Counted from the stretch's first letter, positions 35,975 through 46,003 are shown. The stretch: DNA of 64,000 nt from Winogradskyella sp. (GCF_028282165.1 NZ_JANQIM010000011.1:1-64000); one strand, 5' to 3'. A program made the numbers and translations. Notes: generated by a model not told the origin, from the sequence alone.

Positions 35975-36478
35975 TTAAGGATTTTGATTTAGTGCTTTTA
36001 ACAATGTTTTACTATCCATATATTCAAAGTACCTAGCGGTTACCTTGAAGTCTTTATCTAAAATGACAAGCGTTGGTGCTAAAAACTGTCCATTCTTTGT
36101 TGCTAATAACTGTGCTATTTGATGGACTGGATTCCTTGATTTTTTGACCTGATCATTAATAAATGTTTTGCTGCCGAATGTGACTTCTAATTCGGTTTCT
36201 GCATCAAAACGTACGGCGTAGTAGTCTGTATTGAGAAGATTTATGACTTCAGATTTTGTAAATACAACCTTATCCATCTTGCGACAATACGTGCACCAGT
36301 CCGTATAAAAATCAATAAATACTTTTTTTGGTTTTATTGCAAGCGAATCTTCTAACTGCTCAAAAGTTATCCAGTTAACCGATTTCTTTTCCTGAGCGCC
36401 CATTGAAGTGCACAAGAAGAGTGAAATAACAAGTAGGAAACCTAAATGTGTATGTGTTTTTGGCTTTTGTATCATCAA
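35975..36478 (-). CDS. Periplasmic thioredoxin-family protein
   Basis: 167 residues with a signal peptide (HLGFLLVISLFLCTSMGAQ). VFIDFYTDWCTYCRKMDKVVF gives a WCTYC redox centre of the DsbD-C/thioredoxin_7 kind, and FLAPTLVILD carries the cis-Pro region. It overlaps the stop of the TonB receptor gene by 4 bases, so the two form one transcript. The receptor plug has a CxxC (ETNCQNCGF), which makes a reducing partner plausible. Confidence 0.85.
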   Translation of the reverse strand: MMIQKPKTHTHLGFLLVISLFLCTSMGAQEKKSVNWITFEQLEDSLAIKPKKVFIDFYTDWCTYCRKMDKVVFTKSEVINLLNTDYYAVRFDAETELEVTFGSKTFINDQVKKSRNPVHQIAQLLATKNGQFLAPTLVILDKDFKVTARYFEYMDSKTLLKALNQNP

Positions 36479-38817
36479 AGCAAGTTACCAATTTTAATAG
36501 CAACAAACAACGAGCGAGGTGCGGCTGGACCGAAGATAAAGTCAGAGTCGCGTTCAGGACCTTGATCAAATTCGGATTGATAGCTATTGAAAACATTACG
36601 TATACCTCCACTGAGCTCTAAGAGGAAATCATTAGCAACCTTAAAATGATAACTTGCCTTCAAGTTAACGTCAAAAAATGAATCGGAGTCTATTAAATCT
36701 ACAAAGCCATCTGCACCTGTAATTCGAGGTACAATCATAGATCCCGTATAAGTTCCGGTCAAATCAATTTTAAAAGCTTCACTCACATTAAAGTAGGATG
36801 TAAAGTAACCGTATAAATTTGGGTTTCTTGTAAATTCATCGACTACGACAACATTATTGCCATCATTAAAGAGCTCCTGGTCTTCGTCAAAAGCCGTTTG
36901 CTGTATAGTCCCTCCAAGCTGAAAGGTAAACTTGTTTGATGGTGAGTAGCCAGCTTCGAAATTAACACCTGCTACAGTGGCGCCTTCACCATTTACTACT
37001 TCCTCTAAAATAATATTGCCAATATTTCCCGTAACTACTGTAGCGAAAGGGTCTGATAACTCAGTATAAAATCCTTCGAGCAAAAAACTAACTTGTGTCA
37101 ATCCCTTGGTCTCGGTATAATTTAAAGATGCCGTGAAAGCGTCTGAAGTTTCTTGGTCTAGGTTATCTGAAAGGATACTAATTACTTGATCTCCTCCGGC
37201 AGATGAGATATGTAGATCTTCATTATAGGCCTGAGGTGCCCTGAAACCACGCGCATAACCACCTCTAAACCGTAAGTTTTCATTTAGCTTATATAACAAA
37301 CTGATACGAGGACTAAAAATATCCAAATTGGCATCGGCCGTTCTATCGATAGAACCTACACTGTATGTACCATCCACATTAGATATATCATATCTACCTC
37401 CCAATAAAGCAGTAAATTTTTTGCTTGGTTTCCATTCATATTGTGCAAAAAACCCTGTGGTATTAACGTTTTGGTCTACCAGACGGTTAAAGCCTGCGAT
37501 TTCGTCTTCGGTATCATAGTTCTGGTTTTCAACACCAGCTGTAAGCACATCATTGTTACTAAAGTAATGATTGAATTGCACTCCAGCTACTAATGAAAAA
37601 TCTTCGGTAAATCCATAAGAATTTATAGCAAGCTCTAAATCTTCAGGTGCAGTACTACCGCCTAAACCACCATAATAGCTGTCGCGTTCCGTTCTCTGTG
37701 TAGACGCATAGACAGAGAATTTATTTTTTTCATTCTTACTCCATTGTTCATAATTAATACCGCCAAAAATGGTATTGTGGTCTAGCTCTTCGGTAATATC
37801 TGTGAAATGTGGCGCTAAATCTAAACGATTGCCACCTCTACGGTATTCTTCCAATGCACTTAAATCTAGAGTGATTTTACTTCGTTCTCCAGGCTTAAAA
37901 AAGGCTTTTGCCCCTAATACTGTATTTTCTAGTTCCACCAGTTCCGTAAAACCATCGCCATCAGCATCATAACTATCGCGGTTACGACTCATGCCATAAA
38001 CGCTAATTCCACTCGTCAATGACTCATTTACGATAGTTCCATTGATGTTAAAGGTTTGGTCTAAGGCGTCTCCATCAATGATAGCTGTATTAGAACGGAT
38101 TTCCCATGAATTTTCTACCGGATCCTTAGTAATAATATTGACAGTACCTGCAATTGCGTTAGAACCATAGAGTGCAGAGCCTCCACCTCTTACAACTTCT
38201 ATACGATCAACAATGTTAGTGGGGATTTGATCTAAGCCGTAAACGCTATTCAAGGCACTAAATATAGGTCGACTGTTTATTAGGATCTGGGAATAGGCAC
38301 CTTCTAGACCATTGAGACGTACTTGCGTAAACCCACAATTTTGGCAATTAGTCTCCACACGGACACCAGGATTAAAGTTGAGTCCTTCAGAGATGGCAAT
38401 GGACTGGGTAGCGTTAAACAGTTTAGCATCGATGACACCAACCACTACTGGATTATTAACCCTGTCCTGTGAGTAACGCGTACCGGTAATTACAACACCA
38501 TCTAGATTTAATGCATCTTCCTGTAAGGAGAAGTTTTTCTTTAGGGATTGCCCTTCACTTAGAGTAATCTTTTCTGAAATAGTGACATAACCTAAGTATT
38601 TTACAGTAATCGTATAGGTGCCAGCAGAGATGTTTTTTATGAGATAGTTTCCGTCTCCATCAGTTGCTGTTCCTATTTCGGTATCTTCTAAAAAGACTTC
38701 GGCATATGCTAATGGATTGTCTTCAGCAGTTACTTTACCTGATACCATGGCGGTTTGGGCTTGAAGTGTCCCAATAGTAAGAAAAGTAAGTAATAGATTA
38801 AGTTTAAGCTTTATCAT
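36475..38817 (-). CDS. TonB-dependent outer-membrane receptor, likely for a metal or metal complex
   Basis: 780 residues from the Met at 38817 that starts the signal peptide (MIKLKLNLLLTFLTIGTLQAQ). A CarboxypepD_reg-like domain (~23-105) is followed by the plug (~115-230: ITGTRYSQDRVNNPVVVGVI, RIEVVRGGGSALYGSNAIAGTVNIIT) and a beta-barrel ending in FVAIKIGNLL. The plug contains NCQNCGF, a CxxC seen in receptors that travel with thioredoxin-like genes. A long palindrome sits at its promoter, beside a DtxR-family regulator, so import of iron, manganese or another metal is likely. The substrate is not proven. Confidence 0.88.
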   Translation of the reverse strand: MIKLKLNLLLTFLTIGTLQAQTAMVSGKVTAEDNPLAYAEVFLEDTEIGTATDGDGNYLIKNISAGTYTITVKYLGYVTISEKITLSEGQSLKKNFSLQEDALNLDGVVITGTRYSQDRVNNPVVVGVIDAKLFNATQSIAISEGLNFNPGVRVETNCQNCGFTQVRLNGLEGAYSQILINSRPIFSALNSVYGLDQIPTNIVDRIEVVRGGGSALYGSNAIAGTVNIITKDPVENSWEIRSNTAIIDGDALDQTFNINGTIVNESLTSGISVYGMSRNRDSYDADGDGFTELVELENTVLGAKAFFKPGERSKITLDLSALEEYRRGGNRLDLAPHFTDITEELDHNTIFGGINYEQWSKNEKNKFSVYASTQRTERDSYYGGLGGSTAPEDLELAINSYGFTEDFSLVAGVQFNHYFSNNDVLTAGVENQNYDTEDEIAGFNRLVDQNVNTTGFFAQYEWKPSKKFTALLGGRYDISNVDGTYSVGSIDRTADANLDIFSPRISLLYKLNENLRFRGGYARGFRAPQAYNEDLHISSAGGDQVISILSDNLDQETSDAFTASLNYTETKGLTQVSFLLEGFYTELSDPFATVVTGNIGNIILEEVVNGEGATVAGVNFEAGYSPSNKFTFQLGGTIQQTAFDEDQELFNDGNNVVVVDEFTRNPNLYGYFTSYFNVSEAFKIDLTGTYTGSMIVPRITGADGFVDLIDSDSFFDVNLKASYHFKVANDFLLELSGGIRNVFNSYQSEFDQGPERDSDFIFGPAAPRSLFVAIKIGNLL

Positions 38818-38842
38818 TTTTATGATGTTAGTTATGAGATGC

Positions 38843-38887
38843 AAATATACTTATTTTTATTTATTCTAAATAAAAATAAGTATATTT
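38843..38887. promoter_or_regulatory. Perfect 21-base-arm palindrome over the TonB-receptor promoter
   Basis: Two 21-base arms (38843-38863 and 38867-38887) are exact reverse complements around a TTC spacer. The outer end contains TATATTTG on the minus strand (38842-38849), a good -7 box for the receptor gene. The centre, TTATTTAGAATAAAT on the minus strand (38859-38873), recurs exactly in front of feoA. Position and recurrence suggest an operator for a metal-responsive repressor, most simply the DtxR-family gene next door. Confidence 0.7.
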
Positions 38888-38920
38888 TACATTTAAAGAT
38901 TTGAGGTTACTAAATTAAAA

Positions 38921-38967
38921 TTTAGACAAATCTAAAAATAATTTTATGGATAAAAAAATTATATTTG
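38921..38967 (+). promoter_or_regulatory. Inverted repeat plus -7 box before the DtxR-family gene
   Basis: TTTAGA and TCTAAA flank CAAA at 38921-38936. TATATTTG at 38960-38967 matches the Bacteroidota -7 element, 19 bases before the GTG start. The inverted repeat falls near the -33 position, which would suit autorepression. No TTG is present at -33. Confidence 0.5.
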
Positions 38968-38985
38968 TCAACAAAATAAATCAAT

Positions 38986-39639
38986 GTGACTTTAGCAGAG
39001 GAGAATTATATAAAAGCTGTTTACCATCTGGAAAGCAAATATGAAAATGGCGTACCGACCAATGCACTTGCTGATAAAATGAAAACCAAAGCTTCATCAG
39101 TAACTGATATGGTAAAAAAATTAGCGGAGAAAGGCTTACTGGTTTATAAGCCTTACCAAGGGGCTTTTCTCTCTGAGAAAGGTAGGAGCCATGCTATTAT
39201 GGTGATACGACGTCATCGTCTATGGGAACAGTTTTTGGTTGAAAAGCTCAACTTTAATTGGGATGAGGTCCATGATCTTGCCGAACAATTAGAGCATATA
39301 GAGTCTGATAAACTCATAAATGAATTGGATGCATTTTTAGATTTCCCAACCCATGATCCACATGGTGATCCTATTCCTGATAGGCACGGACAAATTCAAC
39401 GAACGGATAAAATCATGTTGTCGCAAGGTGTTTGCAACATAGGCTATCAATGTGTTGGTGTAAATGACTCAACGCCAAATTTTTTAAAATACTTAGATAA
39501 AAATTGTATAGGTATTGGGACAAAAATCTTGGTAAAAGATATTGAAGAATTTGACCAATCTATGACAATTAAAATTAATGATAAAACTTTGGTGATGTCT
39601 AAAGCCATTACCTCAAATATTTACGTTAAAAAAATATAA
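38986..39639 (+). CDS. DtxR/MntR-family metal-dependent repressor
   Basis: 217 residues from GTG at 38986. The winged-helix part (TLAEENYIKAVYHLESK, NALADKMKTKASSVTDMVKKLAEKGLL) is followed by the metal-binding/dimerisation domain (HAIMVIRRHRLWEQFLVEKL, VHDLAEQLEHIESDKLINEL with the Glu/His ligands) and a C-terminal FeoA/SH3-like part (~145-217). With Fe2+ or Mn2+ bound, such proteins repress uptake genes. The ZIP transporter gene starts 5 bases downstream and the receptor gene is divergent, so both are likely targets. Confidence 0.92.
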   Translation: MTLAEENYIKAVYHLESKYENGVPTNALADKMKTKASSVTDMVKKLAEKGLLVYKPYQGAFLSEKGRSHAIMVIRRHRLWEQFLVEKLNFNWDEVHDLAEQLEHIESDKLINELDAFLDFPTHDPHGDPIPDRHGQIQRTDKIMLSQGVCNIGYQCVGVNDSTPNFLKYLDKNCIGIGTKILVKDIEEFDQSMTIKINDKTLVMSKAITSNIYVKKI

Positions 39640-39643
39640 GAAT

Positions 39644-40465
39644 ATGGAAAATATTATACAATATTTTGAAACCATTGACCCAGTTTTAGGTGCTCTATAT
39701 GCCTCTTTATTTACTTGGATACTAACGGCAGCAGGCGCCTCCTTGGTTTTCATATTTAGGGGCATGAATCGTGCCTTGTTAGATGGTATGCTAGGGTTTA
39801 CCGGAGGTGTTATGGTAGCTGCAAGTTTTTGGAGTTTGTTAGCACCAGGTATTGAAATGAGTGAGGGAGAAGGTTTTGTAAAGGTTATACCAGCAGTGGT
39901 TGGGTTTTCACTTGGAGCTTTGTTCATTTTTGGATTGGATAAAGTGTTACCACATCTACACATTAACTTTAGAGAGGATGAAAAAGAAGGCGTTAAAACA
40001 CCATGGCGTCGTACCACACTTTTAGTATTGGCTATTGCCTTACACAACATACCCGAAGGATTGGCCGTAGGTGTATTGTTTGGTGGTGTTGCAGCAGGTG
40101 TGCCAGAAGCCACTATTGGAGGCGCAGTGGCACTAGCCCTAGGGATAGGCATTCAGAACTTTCCCGAAGGTCTTGCAGTTTCTATGCCATTACGACGACA
40201 CGGTGTGAGCAAATTTAAAAGTTTCTGGTACGGGCAAATGTCTGCCATTGTAGAACCTATGGCAGCTGTAGTTGGTGCATTGGCTGTCACCTTTTTTCAG
40301 CCCATTTTGCCATATGCACTAGCCTTTGCAGCAGGAGCCATGATATTTGTCGTGGTAGAGGAGGTGATTCCAGAAACACAGCGCGACAAGTACACAGATA
40401 TAGCCACACTTGGGTTTATAGGAGGCTTTATTATTATGATGACTTTAGATGTTGGGTTAGGATAA
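39644..40465 (+). CDS. ZIP-family metal transporter
   Basis: 273 residues with about eight membrane segments. ALHNIPEGLAVGVLFGG (TM4) and IGIQNFPEGLAVSMPL (TM5) carry the HNxPEG and QNxPEG metal-site motifs of ZupT/gufA-type transporters. It imports divalent metal (Zn, Fe or Mn) across the inner membrane. It is 5 bases after the repressor gene and so probably in one operon with it, which argues for control by that repressor's metal. Confidence 0.92.
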   Translation: MENIIQYFETIDPVLGALYASLFTWILTAAGASLVFIFRGMNRALLDGMLGFTGGVMVAASFWSLLAPGIEMSEGEGFVKVIPAVVGFSLGALFIFGLDKVLPHLHINFREDEKEGVKTPWRRTTLLVLAIALHNIPEGLAVGVLFGGVAAGVPEATIGGAVALALGIGIQNFPEGLAVSMPLRRHGVSKFKSFWYGQMSAIVEPMAAVVGALAVTFFQPILPYALAFAAGAMIFVVVEEVIPETQRDKYTDIATLGFIGGFIIMMTLDVGLG

Positions 40466-40468
40466 ACC

Positions 40469-41599
40469 TTAAATCCCAATGAGACCAAATGCACCATCAT
40501 TAAGAATTTTGTCGCCTTGTTTCAAAATGGTGTGCTGTTTAAGTGAGGAATATCCATTACTAACATTATCTATCTCTATTTTTTTCTTAGTGAAATAATA
40601 ATCTGTTTTTGTCTCTTCATCTAAAACTAAGACGATTTGTTTTCCGTCTTCTTCAACAATAGCATTACTTAAGATAGCTTTTGACGATTTAGCATCTGTA
40701 ATAATATCAGCATCGACAAACATACCTGGCAAAAATCTAACAGTATCATCCAAAAGATGTCCGTGAACTTTTATAGTTCTGTTATCTTCAATCATAGTTC
40801 CAACGAGGTGAACTTGAGCTTCATAGGTTTGTTTAGAAGCTTCAGGAATAGAAAAAGTAATTTTTTGGCCTTTTTTAATCTTTAAAATATCTTTTTCAAA
40901 AACAGATAATTCTACATGTATGTGCGTGTTATCGACTATTTCTAATATGGAAGTTGCTGGTGAAACATAACTTCCTTTGTTCACATTTACTTTGGTTACA
41001 CTCCCATTAATTGGTGAATACATATTTACAGTTGAGGTCATCTTACCACTTTCTAAAGCACCAATCGATATATTAAGCAACTGTAATTGTTTTTTAAGTC
41101 CGTTGTATTTGGCCTTAATGGAATTATAGTCACTTTGCGCTTTGATGAAACTTTTCTCTGAAATCACGTTTTCATCTCTCATAATTTTGTGTCTCTCATA
41201 TTCTGCTTTTAAGTAACTCAGTTGAGCTTTGGACTCCATATAATTTTGTTGTAAAGTGACAAACTCAGGGTTTTCGAGTGTGACTAAGAACGTCCCTTTT
41301 TTAACAATATCGCCTTCGATCAGTGGCGCCTTTCTTATATAGCCACCCATTGGGGAACTTATGTCAGCTTTATGTTCTGGTGGGACATGGATCATTCCGT
41401 TGACTTTCACTTTTACAGGAAAAGTCTTCGTTTCCATTTGTGTGAAGGTCATGCCGTTCTCTGCAAATTGATTTTTTGAAATCTTTATACGATGATCTAT
41501 TTCTGTATTCACAGATGCTTTATTTTTTGTATCGCTGCAACCGAATGCCAAAAGAGTAATGAGGCCTATAATTATTTTGTTTTGAATTCGTTTCATCAC
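40469..41599 (-). CDS. Periplasmic adaptor of an RND metal efflux pump, CusB/CzcB type
   Basis: 376 residues with a lipoprotein-type signal (IIIGLITLLAFGCSD). The membrane-fusion architecture is visible: barrel-sandwich halves (PMGGYIRKAPLIEGDIVKKG; YSPINGSVTKVNVNKGSYV), an alpha-hairpin (~130-185) and a beta-barrel (HLVGTMIEDNRTIKVHGHL). It links the inner-membrane pump to the outer-membrane channel. It begins 6 bases after the pump gene stop, in one operon, and converges with the ZIP gene. Confidence 0.9.
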   Translation of the reverse strand: MMKRIQNKIIIGLITLLAFGCSDTKNKASVNTEIDHRIKISKNQFAENGMTFTQMETKTFPVKVKVNGMIHVPPEHKADISSPMGGYIRKAPLIEGDIVKKGTFLVTLENPEFVTLQQNYMESKAQLSYLKAEYERHKIMRDENVISEKSFIKAQSDYNSIKAKYNGLKKQLQLLNISIGALESGKMTSTVNMYSPINGSVTKVNVNKGSYVSPATSILEIVDNTHIHVELSVFEKDILKIKKGQKITFSIPEASKQTYEAQVHLVGTMIEDNRTIKVHGHLLDDTVRFLPGMFVDADIITDAKSSKAILSNAIVEEDGKQIVLVLDEETKTDYYFTKKKIEIDNVSNGYSSLKQHTILKQGDKILNDGAFGLIGI

Positions 41600-41605
41600 G
41601 TTAGT

Positions 41606-44600
41606 TTATAAGGTTAAAAAATTGAGATTGATAACAGTTTGATTGTAACTGTTGAGATGCTCTAAGTATTTTAGTTGAATGTCATAAGCATTTTCTACAC
41701 TGATGATATATTGATAAAAATCGATTTCGCCATTTTTGAAACTGACATTAGCGGTTTTTAGAATTTCATCAGCAAGATTGTTGCCCTCATTTTCGTAATA
41801 CTGCAAAGCTTTTTCATTCTGAATGAGTTGGTACTGCAAGGTTTCAAGTTTGGTGTTGAGTTGTATTCTGTAGTCTTGGGCTTCTTCGTTAGAAATATCT
41901 AAAGCAATTTTGGAAGCTTTAATTTTAGAATTTTGAGCACCAAATAGTAACGGAATTTTCAAACCAAATTGATAGCCATATAGGGTTTGATTCAACGTTG
42001 AATTAGATCCTTGGAAATAATTAAGGCTAAGGTCGGGTAATAGTCTTTGTCTTTCTAGTTTTAGTTTTGCTTTAAGCAAGTCTTGCTGATTGCTGAAGTA
42101 GACAATTTCTGGATTGGTATTAAGGTCTTGAATATGAATTGGAACCTTTTCGATTATAGTGTCCTGAATTGTTAAAGTATCCTTATGCTGTACAACCTTT
42201 TCTAAACTCTCAAATGCAATTTTAAGTTCTTGTTGGGCCTGCTCTAAATTTACATGCACTTGTCTTTGTTTAGATTGCGCTGTAATTTTTTCTAAATAAT
42301 TGGTTTCTCCAAGCTCAAAACGTCTTTTAGCAATTCTTGCAAAATCCAAGTACAGACTATCCAATTGCCTATAGATGGCCACTCTTTCTTTGGCATATAA
42401 ATAACTGTAGTAATGCGAAACGACGCTTTGTTTAATAGATTTTTCATTAATAGTCAGATGCGTAGCTTGTAAGTTGACAAGTGCTTTGTTCACCTTTTTC
42501 TTGGCCGAATAAATGGTTGGAAATTCGAAATCTTGTTGTATTCCAAAAACGCCAATTGGGCGATCATTGATAGCCAGGTTATTCTCATCGTATTGATAAT
42601 AGATTTCGGTTTTATCAAAATCAAAAGCACTTTTTACCAGTAGTTCTGATTGACTTACCTTTAAACGACTGGCATTAAGACCTGAGTTATTTTCTAGAGC
42701 GATAGTAATTAAGTCCTTTAAAGATTTAGGGTTATTTTGTCCATATGACATGAAAGGACATAAACCTAGTAAGATGATTAAAACCAATACTTTTGAAGTA
42801 TTAGATATCTTGAAATGACTTGGTTTATTAAAAAATGCATACAGTACTGGGAGTACTACTAGTGTCAATAATGTAGCCGTTATTAAACCTCCAATGACTA
42901 CAGTTGCTAAGGGTCTTTGGACTTCAGCTCCAGCACTCGTAGAAACAGCCATAGGTAAAAAACCTAAAGCGGCGGCCGTAGCGGTCAATAATACAGCACG
43001 AAGACGATTTTTTGTGCCTTGTTTTATAAGCGTTTCCATATCATTAAATCCTTGTTGTTTTAGTTCTTTAAAATGTTCTATAAGCACAATGCCGTTGAGG
43101 ACTGCAATTCCAAAAAGTGCTATAAACCCGACACCAGCGGAAATACTAAAAGGCATACCCCTTAACCAAAGAAATAGTACACCGCCAACTGCGGCTAATG
43201 GAATGGCGGAGTAAATTAGTAGTGCCTCTTTAATGGATTTAAAGGCAAAGTAAAGTAGTATAAATATGAGCAGTAGTGCTACGGGCACTGCAACCAAAAG
43301 TCTTGATTTTGCGCTTTGTAAGTTTTCAAATTGACCACCATAGGAAATGTTATATCCAACTGGCAGGTTGAGGTTACGATCAAGGATTTCCTTTATATCG
43401 TCAACAACAGACTGCAGGTCTCTATTTCTAACGTTAATGCCCACAACCATTCGTCGTTTGGTATCGTCTCTAGAAATTTTAGCAGCCCCTTTTTTATAGG
43501 TTATATCGGCTAATTCACTTAATGGAATTTTGCTACCATTCGGTGTATCTATATATAAGTTCTTTATGTTTTCAATATCCTGTCGATTCGTTTTTTCTAA
43601 TCTTACGACCAAATCAAATCGCTTTTCGCCTTCAAAAACACTGCCTACCGATTTCCCCGCAAAGCCCATGTAAAGCATTGTGTTTAAATCATTAATATTA
43701 AGTCCATATCTGGCGATTTTTGCTCGATCATAGTTAACGCTCATTTGTGGTAGACCGTCAATCTTTTCAACAGTAATGTCTGCAGCACCATCTACATTTT
43801 CGATAAGATTCTTTATTTCATTACCCTTATTGGATAAGATATCTAAATCTTCTCCAAATATTTTAATGGCTATATCTGCTCTAACACCAGTAATAAGTTC
43901 ATTAAATCGCATTTCTATGGGTTGCGTAAATTCAACTTCCATTCCTGGTATTATAGTTAATGCTTCTTTAAATTTATCGGCTAATTCATCTTTTGAAGTT
44001 GCAGATGTCCACTGGCTCTTCGGGTTTAATACTATAATAATATCAGTTTCTTCCATAGACATGGGGTCGGTGGGTACTTCAGCAGCACCAATACGCGTCA
44101 CAACTTGTTTTACTTCAGGAAAATTGTCTAACAGAATGTTTTCGATCTGAGTTGAAATCTCAATGGTTTTATTCAATGAAGTTCCTGTTTTTAATACAGG
44201 TTGAATAACAAAATCGCCTTCATCTAATGTCGGTACAAATTCTCCACCAATAGTTGAGAATAGGTAGGACGCACCGATCAATAAGGTTATGGCAATGCTT
44301 AACACAACTCGTTTACGACTTAGGGACCAACTTATTATTGGCTCATATACTGAATTAAGCCAACGGATTAGTTGAACCGAAATATTTTTATCTGATGGTT
44401 TTGCAGGTTTTAGAAACATAGAAGCTATAACTGGGACATAGGTAAAGCAAAAAAGCATAGCTCCAATAAGTGCAAAACTAAATGTTAGTGCCATTGGTCT
44501 AAACATTTTACCCTCGACACCGCTGAGTGATAATATTGGGATAAATACAATTAGTATGATAAGCTGGCCAAATATGGCGGAATTCATCATTTTTGAAGTG

Positions 44601-45934
44601 CTACTAAAGGTGATTTTGTCTTTAAACTGCTGTGTTTCTTGCTTATTTAGATGGGCAAATTGAAGATGTTCCTTGGTAATTTTGAAGGCAACAAATTCAA
44701 CAATAATTACGGCGCCATCGATGATAATCCCAAAATCAATAGCACCCAGGCTCATCAAATTAGCATCAACACCAAAAATGTACATAAGCGATAAGGCAAA
44801 CAATAGGCAAAGCGGAATTATAGAAGCTACAACCAACCCCGATCTTAAATTCCCTAATAAAAGCACCACGACGAATACAACAATGAGACAACCTAAAACT
44901 AGGTTTTCAGTTATGGTGTAACTTGTTCTACCAATTAGTTCGCTTCGATCTAAAAAAGCATTGATGTCAACACCTTTAGGAAGTGATTTTGAAATAGAAG
45001 CAACACGTTCTTTTACAGCATCGATCACTTCCTTAGAGTTTGCGCTTTTAAGCATCATAACTTGCCCCAAAACCTTTTCCCCTTCACCATTCCCTGTTAT
45101 AGCTCCAAAGCGCGTAGCATTTCCAAATCCAACTTCGGCAACATCCTTTATATAAATTGGGATGCCGTTATCATTTTTAATAACAATATTCCCAATATCT
45201 TCTAATGAAGATACGAGTCCATCACCTCGTATAAAATAAACCTGATTTACTTTCTCAATATAACCGCCACCAGCAACACTATTGTTGTTTTCTAAAGCAA
45301 TAAATACGTCTTGAGCCGTAATATTCATGGCGTTGAGTTTATTAGTGTTGAGGGCAACCTCATACTGTTTTACAAAACCGCCCCAAGTATTTACTTCTAC
45401 AACTCCTGGTATACCAGAAAGCTGTCTTTTAACAATCCAGTCTTGAATGGTGCGCAGATCTTGTGCAGTATATTTATCTTTATGTGTTTCTTCAACATCT
45501 AGGATGTATTGATAAATTTCTCCTAAACCTGTAGTAATTGGTCCCATTTCTGGCGTGCCAAATCCTTTGGGGATTTTTTCTGATGCTGATTTTATTTTCT
45601 CTGCGATAAGCTGACGTGGTAGGTAGGTGCCCATGTCATCATTAAAAACAATAGTAACGACAGACAAACCAAATTTTGATACCGATCTTATCTCCTTAAC
45701 CCCAGGAAGGTTGGCCATTTCCAATTCTACAGGATAGGTAATAAACTGTTCCATATCTTGGGTAGAAAGGTTTCGGGATGTCGTAATGACCTGCACTTGG
45801 TTGTTAGTTACATCAGGTACTGCACCAATAGAGATTTGTGTCAGTGAGTACAAACCAAATCCTATAATAAAACTTGTGAAAATGAGAATAATTATCTTAT
45901 TCTGTAAACTGAACTTAATGATATACGATAGCAT
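41606..45934 (-). CDS. CzcA/CusA RND heavy-metal efflux pump fused to a TolC-like channel
   Basis: 1442 residues. The first ~1040 are a complete heavy-metal RND pump: the N-terminal IKFSLQNKIIILIFTSFIIGFGLYSL, GAVPDVTNNQVQV, and TM4 with DFGIIIDGAVIIVE, the metal-pump form of the proton relay. After a linker with a signal-like stretch (VLVLIILLGLCPFMSYGQ, ~1035-1052), residues ~1060-1442 form an outer-membrane efflux protein (OEP/TolC) domain with long heptad helices. This fusion is known in Bacteroidota and supplies pump and channel from one gene. Monovalent versus divalent metal cannot be decided here. Confidence 0.92.
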   Translation of the reverse strand: MLSYIIKFSLQNKIIILIFTSFIIGFGLYSLTQISIGAVPDVTNNQVQVITTSRNLSTQDMEQFITYPVELEMANLPGVKEIRSVSKFGLSVVTIVFNDDMGTYLPRQLIAEKIKSASEKIPKGFGTPEMGPITTGLGEIYQYILDVEETHKDKYTAQDLRTIQDWIVKRQLSGIPGVVEVNTWGGFVKQYEVALNTNKLNAMNITAQDVFIALENNNSVAGGGYIEKVNQVYFIRGDGLVSSLEDIGNIVIKNDNGIPIYIKDVAEVGFGNATRFGAITGNGEGEKVLGQVMMLKSANSKEVIDAVKERVASISKSLPKGVDINAFLDRSELIGRTSYTITENLVLGCLIVVFVVVLLLGNLRSGLVVASIIPLCLLFALSLMYIFGVDANLMSLGAIDFGIIIDGAVIIVEFVAFKITKEHLQFAHLNKQETQQFKDKITFSSTSKMMNSAIFGQLIILIVFIPILSLSGVEGKMFRPMALTFSFALIGAMLFCFTYVPVIASMFLKPAKPSDKNISVQLIRWLNSVYEPIISWSLSRKRVVLSIAITLLIGASYLFSTIGGEFVPTLDEGDFVIQPVLKTGTSLNKTIEISTQIENILLDNFPEVKQVVTRIGAAEVPTDPMSMEETDIIIVLNPKSQWTSATSKDELADKFKEALTIIPGMEVEFTQPIEMRFNELITGVRADIAIKIFGEDLDILSNKGNEIKNLIENVDGAADITVEKIDGLPQMSVNYDRAKIARYGLNINDLNTMLYMGFAGKSVGSVFEGEKRFDLVVRLEKTNRQDIENIKNLYIDTPNGSKIPLSELADITYKKGAAKISRDDTKRRMVVGINVRNRDLQSVVDDIKEILDRNLNLPVGYNISYGGQFENLQSAKSRLLVAVPVALLLIFILLYFAFKSIKEALLIYSAIPLAAVGGVLFLWLRGMPFSISAGVGFIALFGIAVLNGIVLIEHFKELKQQGFNDMETLIKQGTKNRLRAVLLTATAAALGFLPMAVSTSAGAEVQRPLATVVIGGLITATLLTLVVLPVLYAFFNKPSHFKISNTSKVLVLIILLGLCPFMSYGQNNPKSLKDLITIALENNSGLNASRLKVSQSELLVKSAFDFDKTEIYYQYDENNLAINDRPIGVFGIQQDFEFPTIYSAKKKVNKALVNLQATHLTINEKSIKQSVVSHYYSYLYAKERVAIYRQLDSLYLDFARIAKRRFELGETNYLEKITAQSKQRQVHVNLEQAQQELKIAFESLEKVVQHKDTLTIQDTIIEKVPIHIQDLNTNPEIVYFSNQQDLLKAKLKLERQRLLPDLSLNYFQGSNSTLNQTLYGYQFGLKIPLLFGAQNSKIKASKIALDISNEEAQDYRIQLNTKLETLQYQLIQNEKALQYYENEGNNLADEILKTANVSFKNGEIDFYQYIISVENAYDIQLKYLEHLNSYNQTVINLNFLTL

Positions 45935-46003
45935 AATCCATAATTAAAAAGATGACCTACTCAGTTCCTTTGAGTAGAAAAACGAATACTTTGTAAAACT
46001 GAA

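Noticed and set aside
39613..40152. 179-residue reverse frame over the ZIP transporter gene
   Set aside because: It is antisense to a well-supported membrane protein gene, with a Pro/Ala/Asn-rich composition expected from reversed membrane-helix codons.
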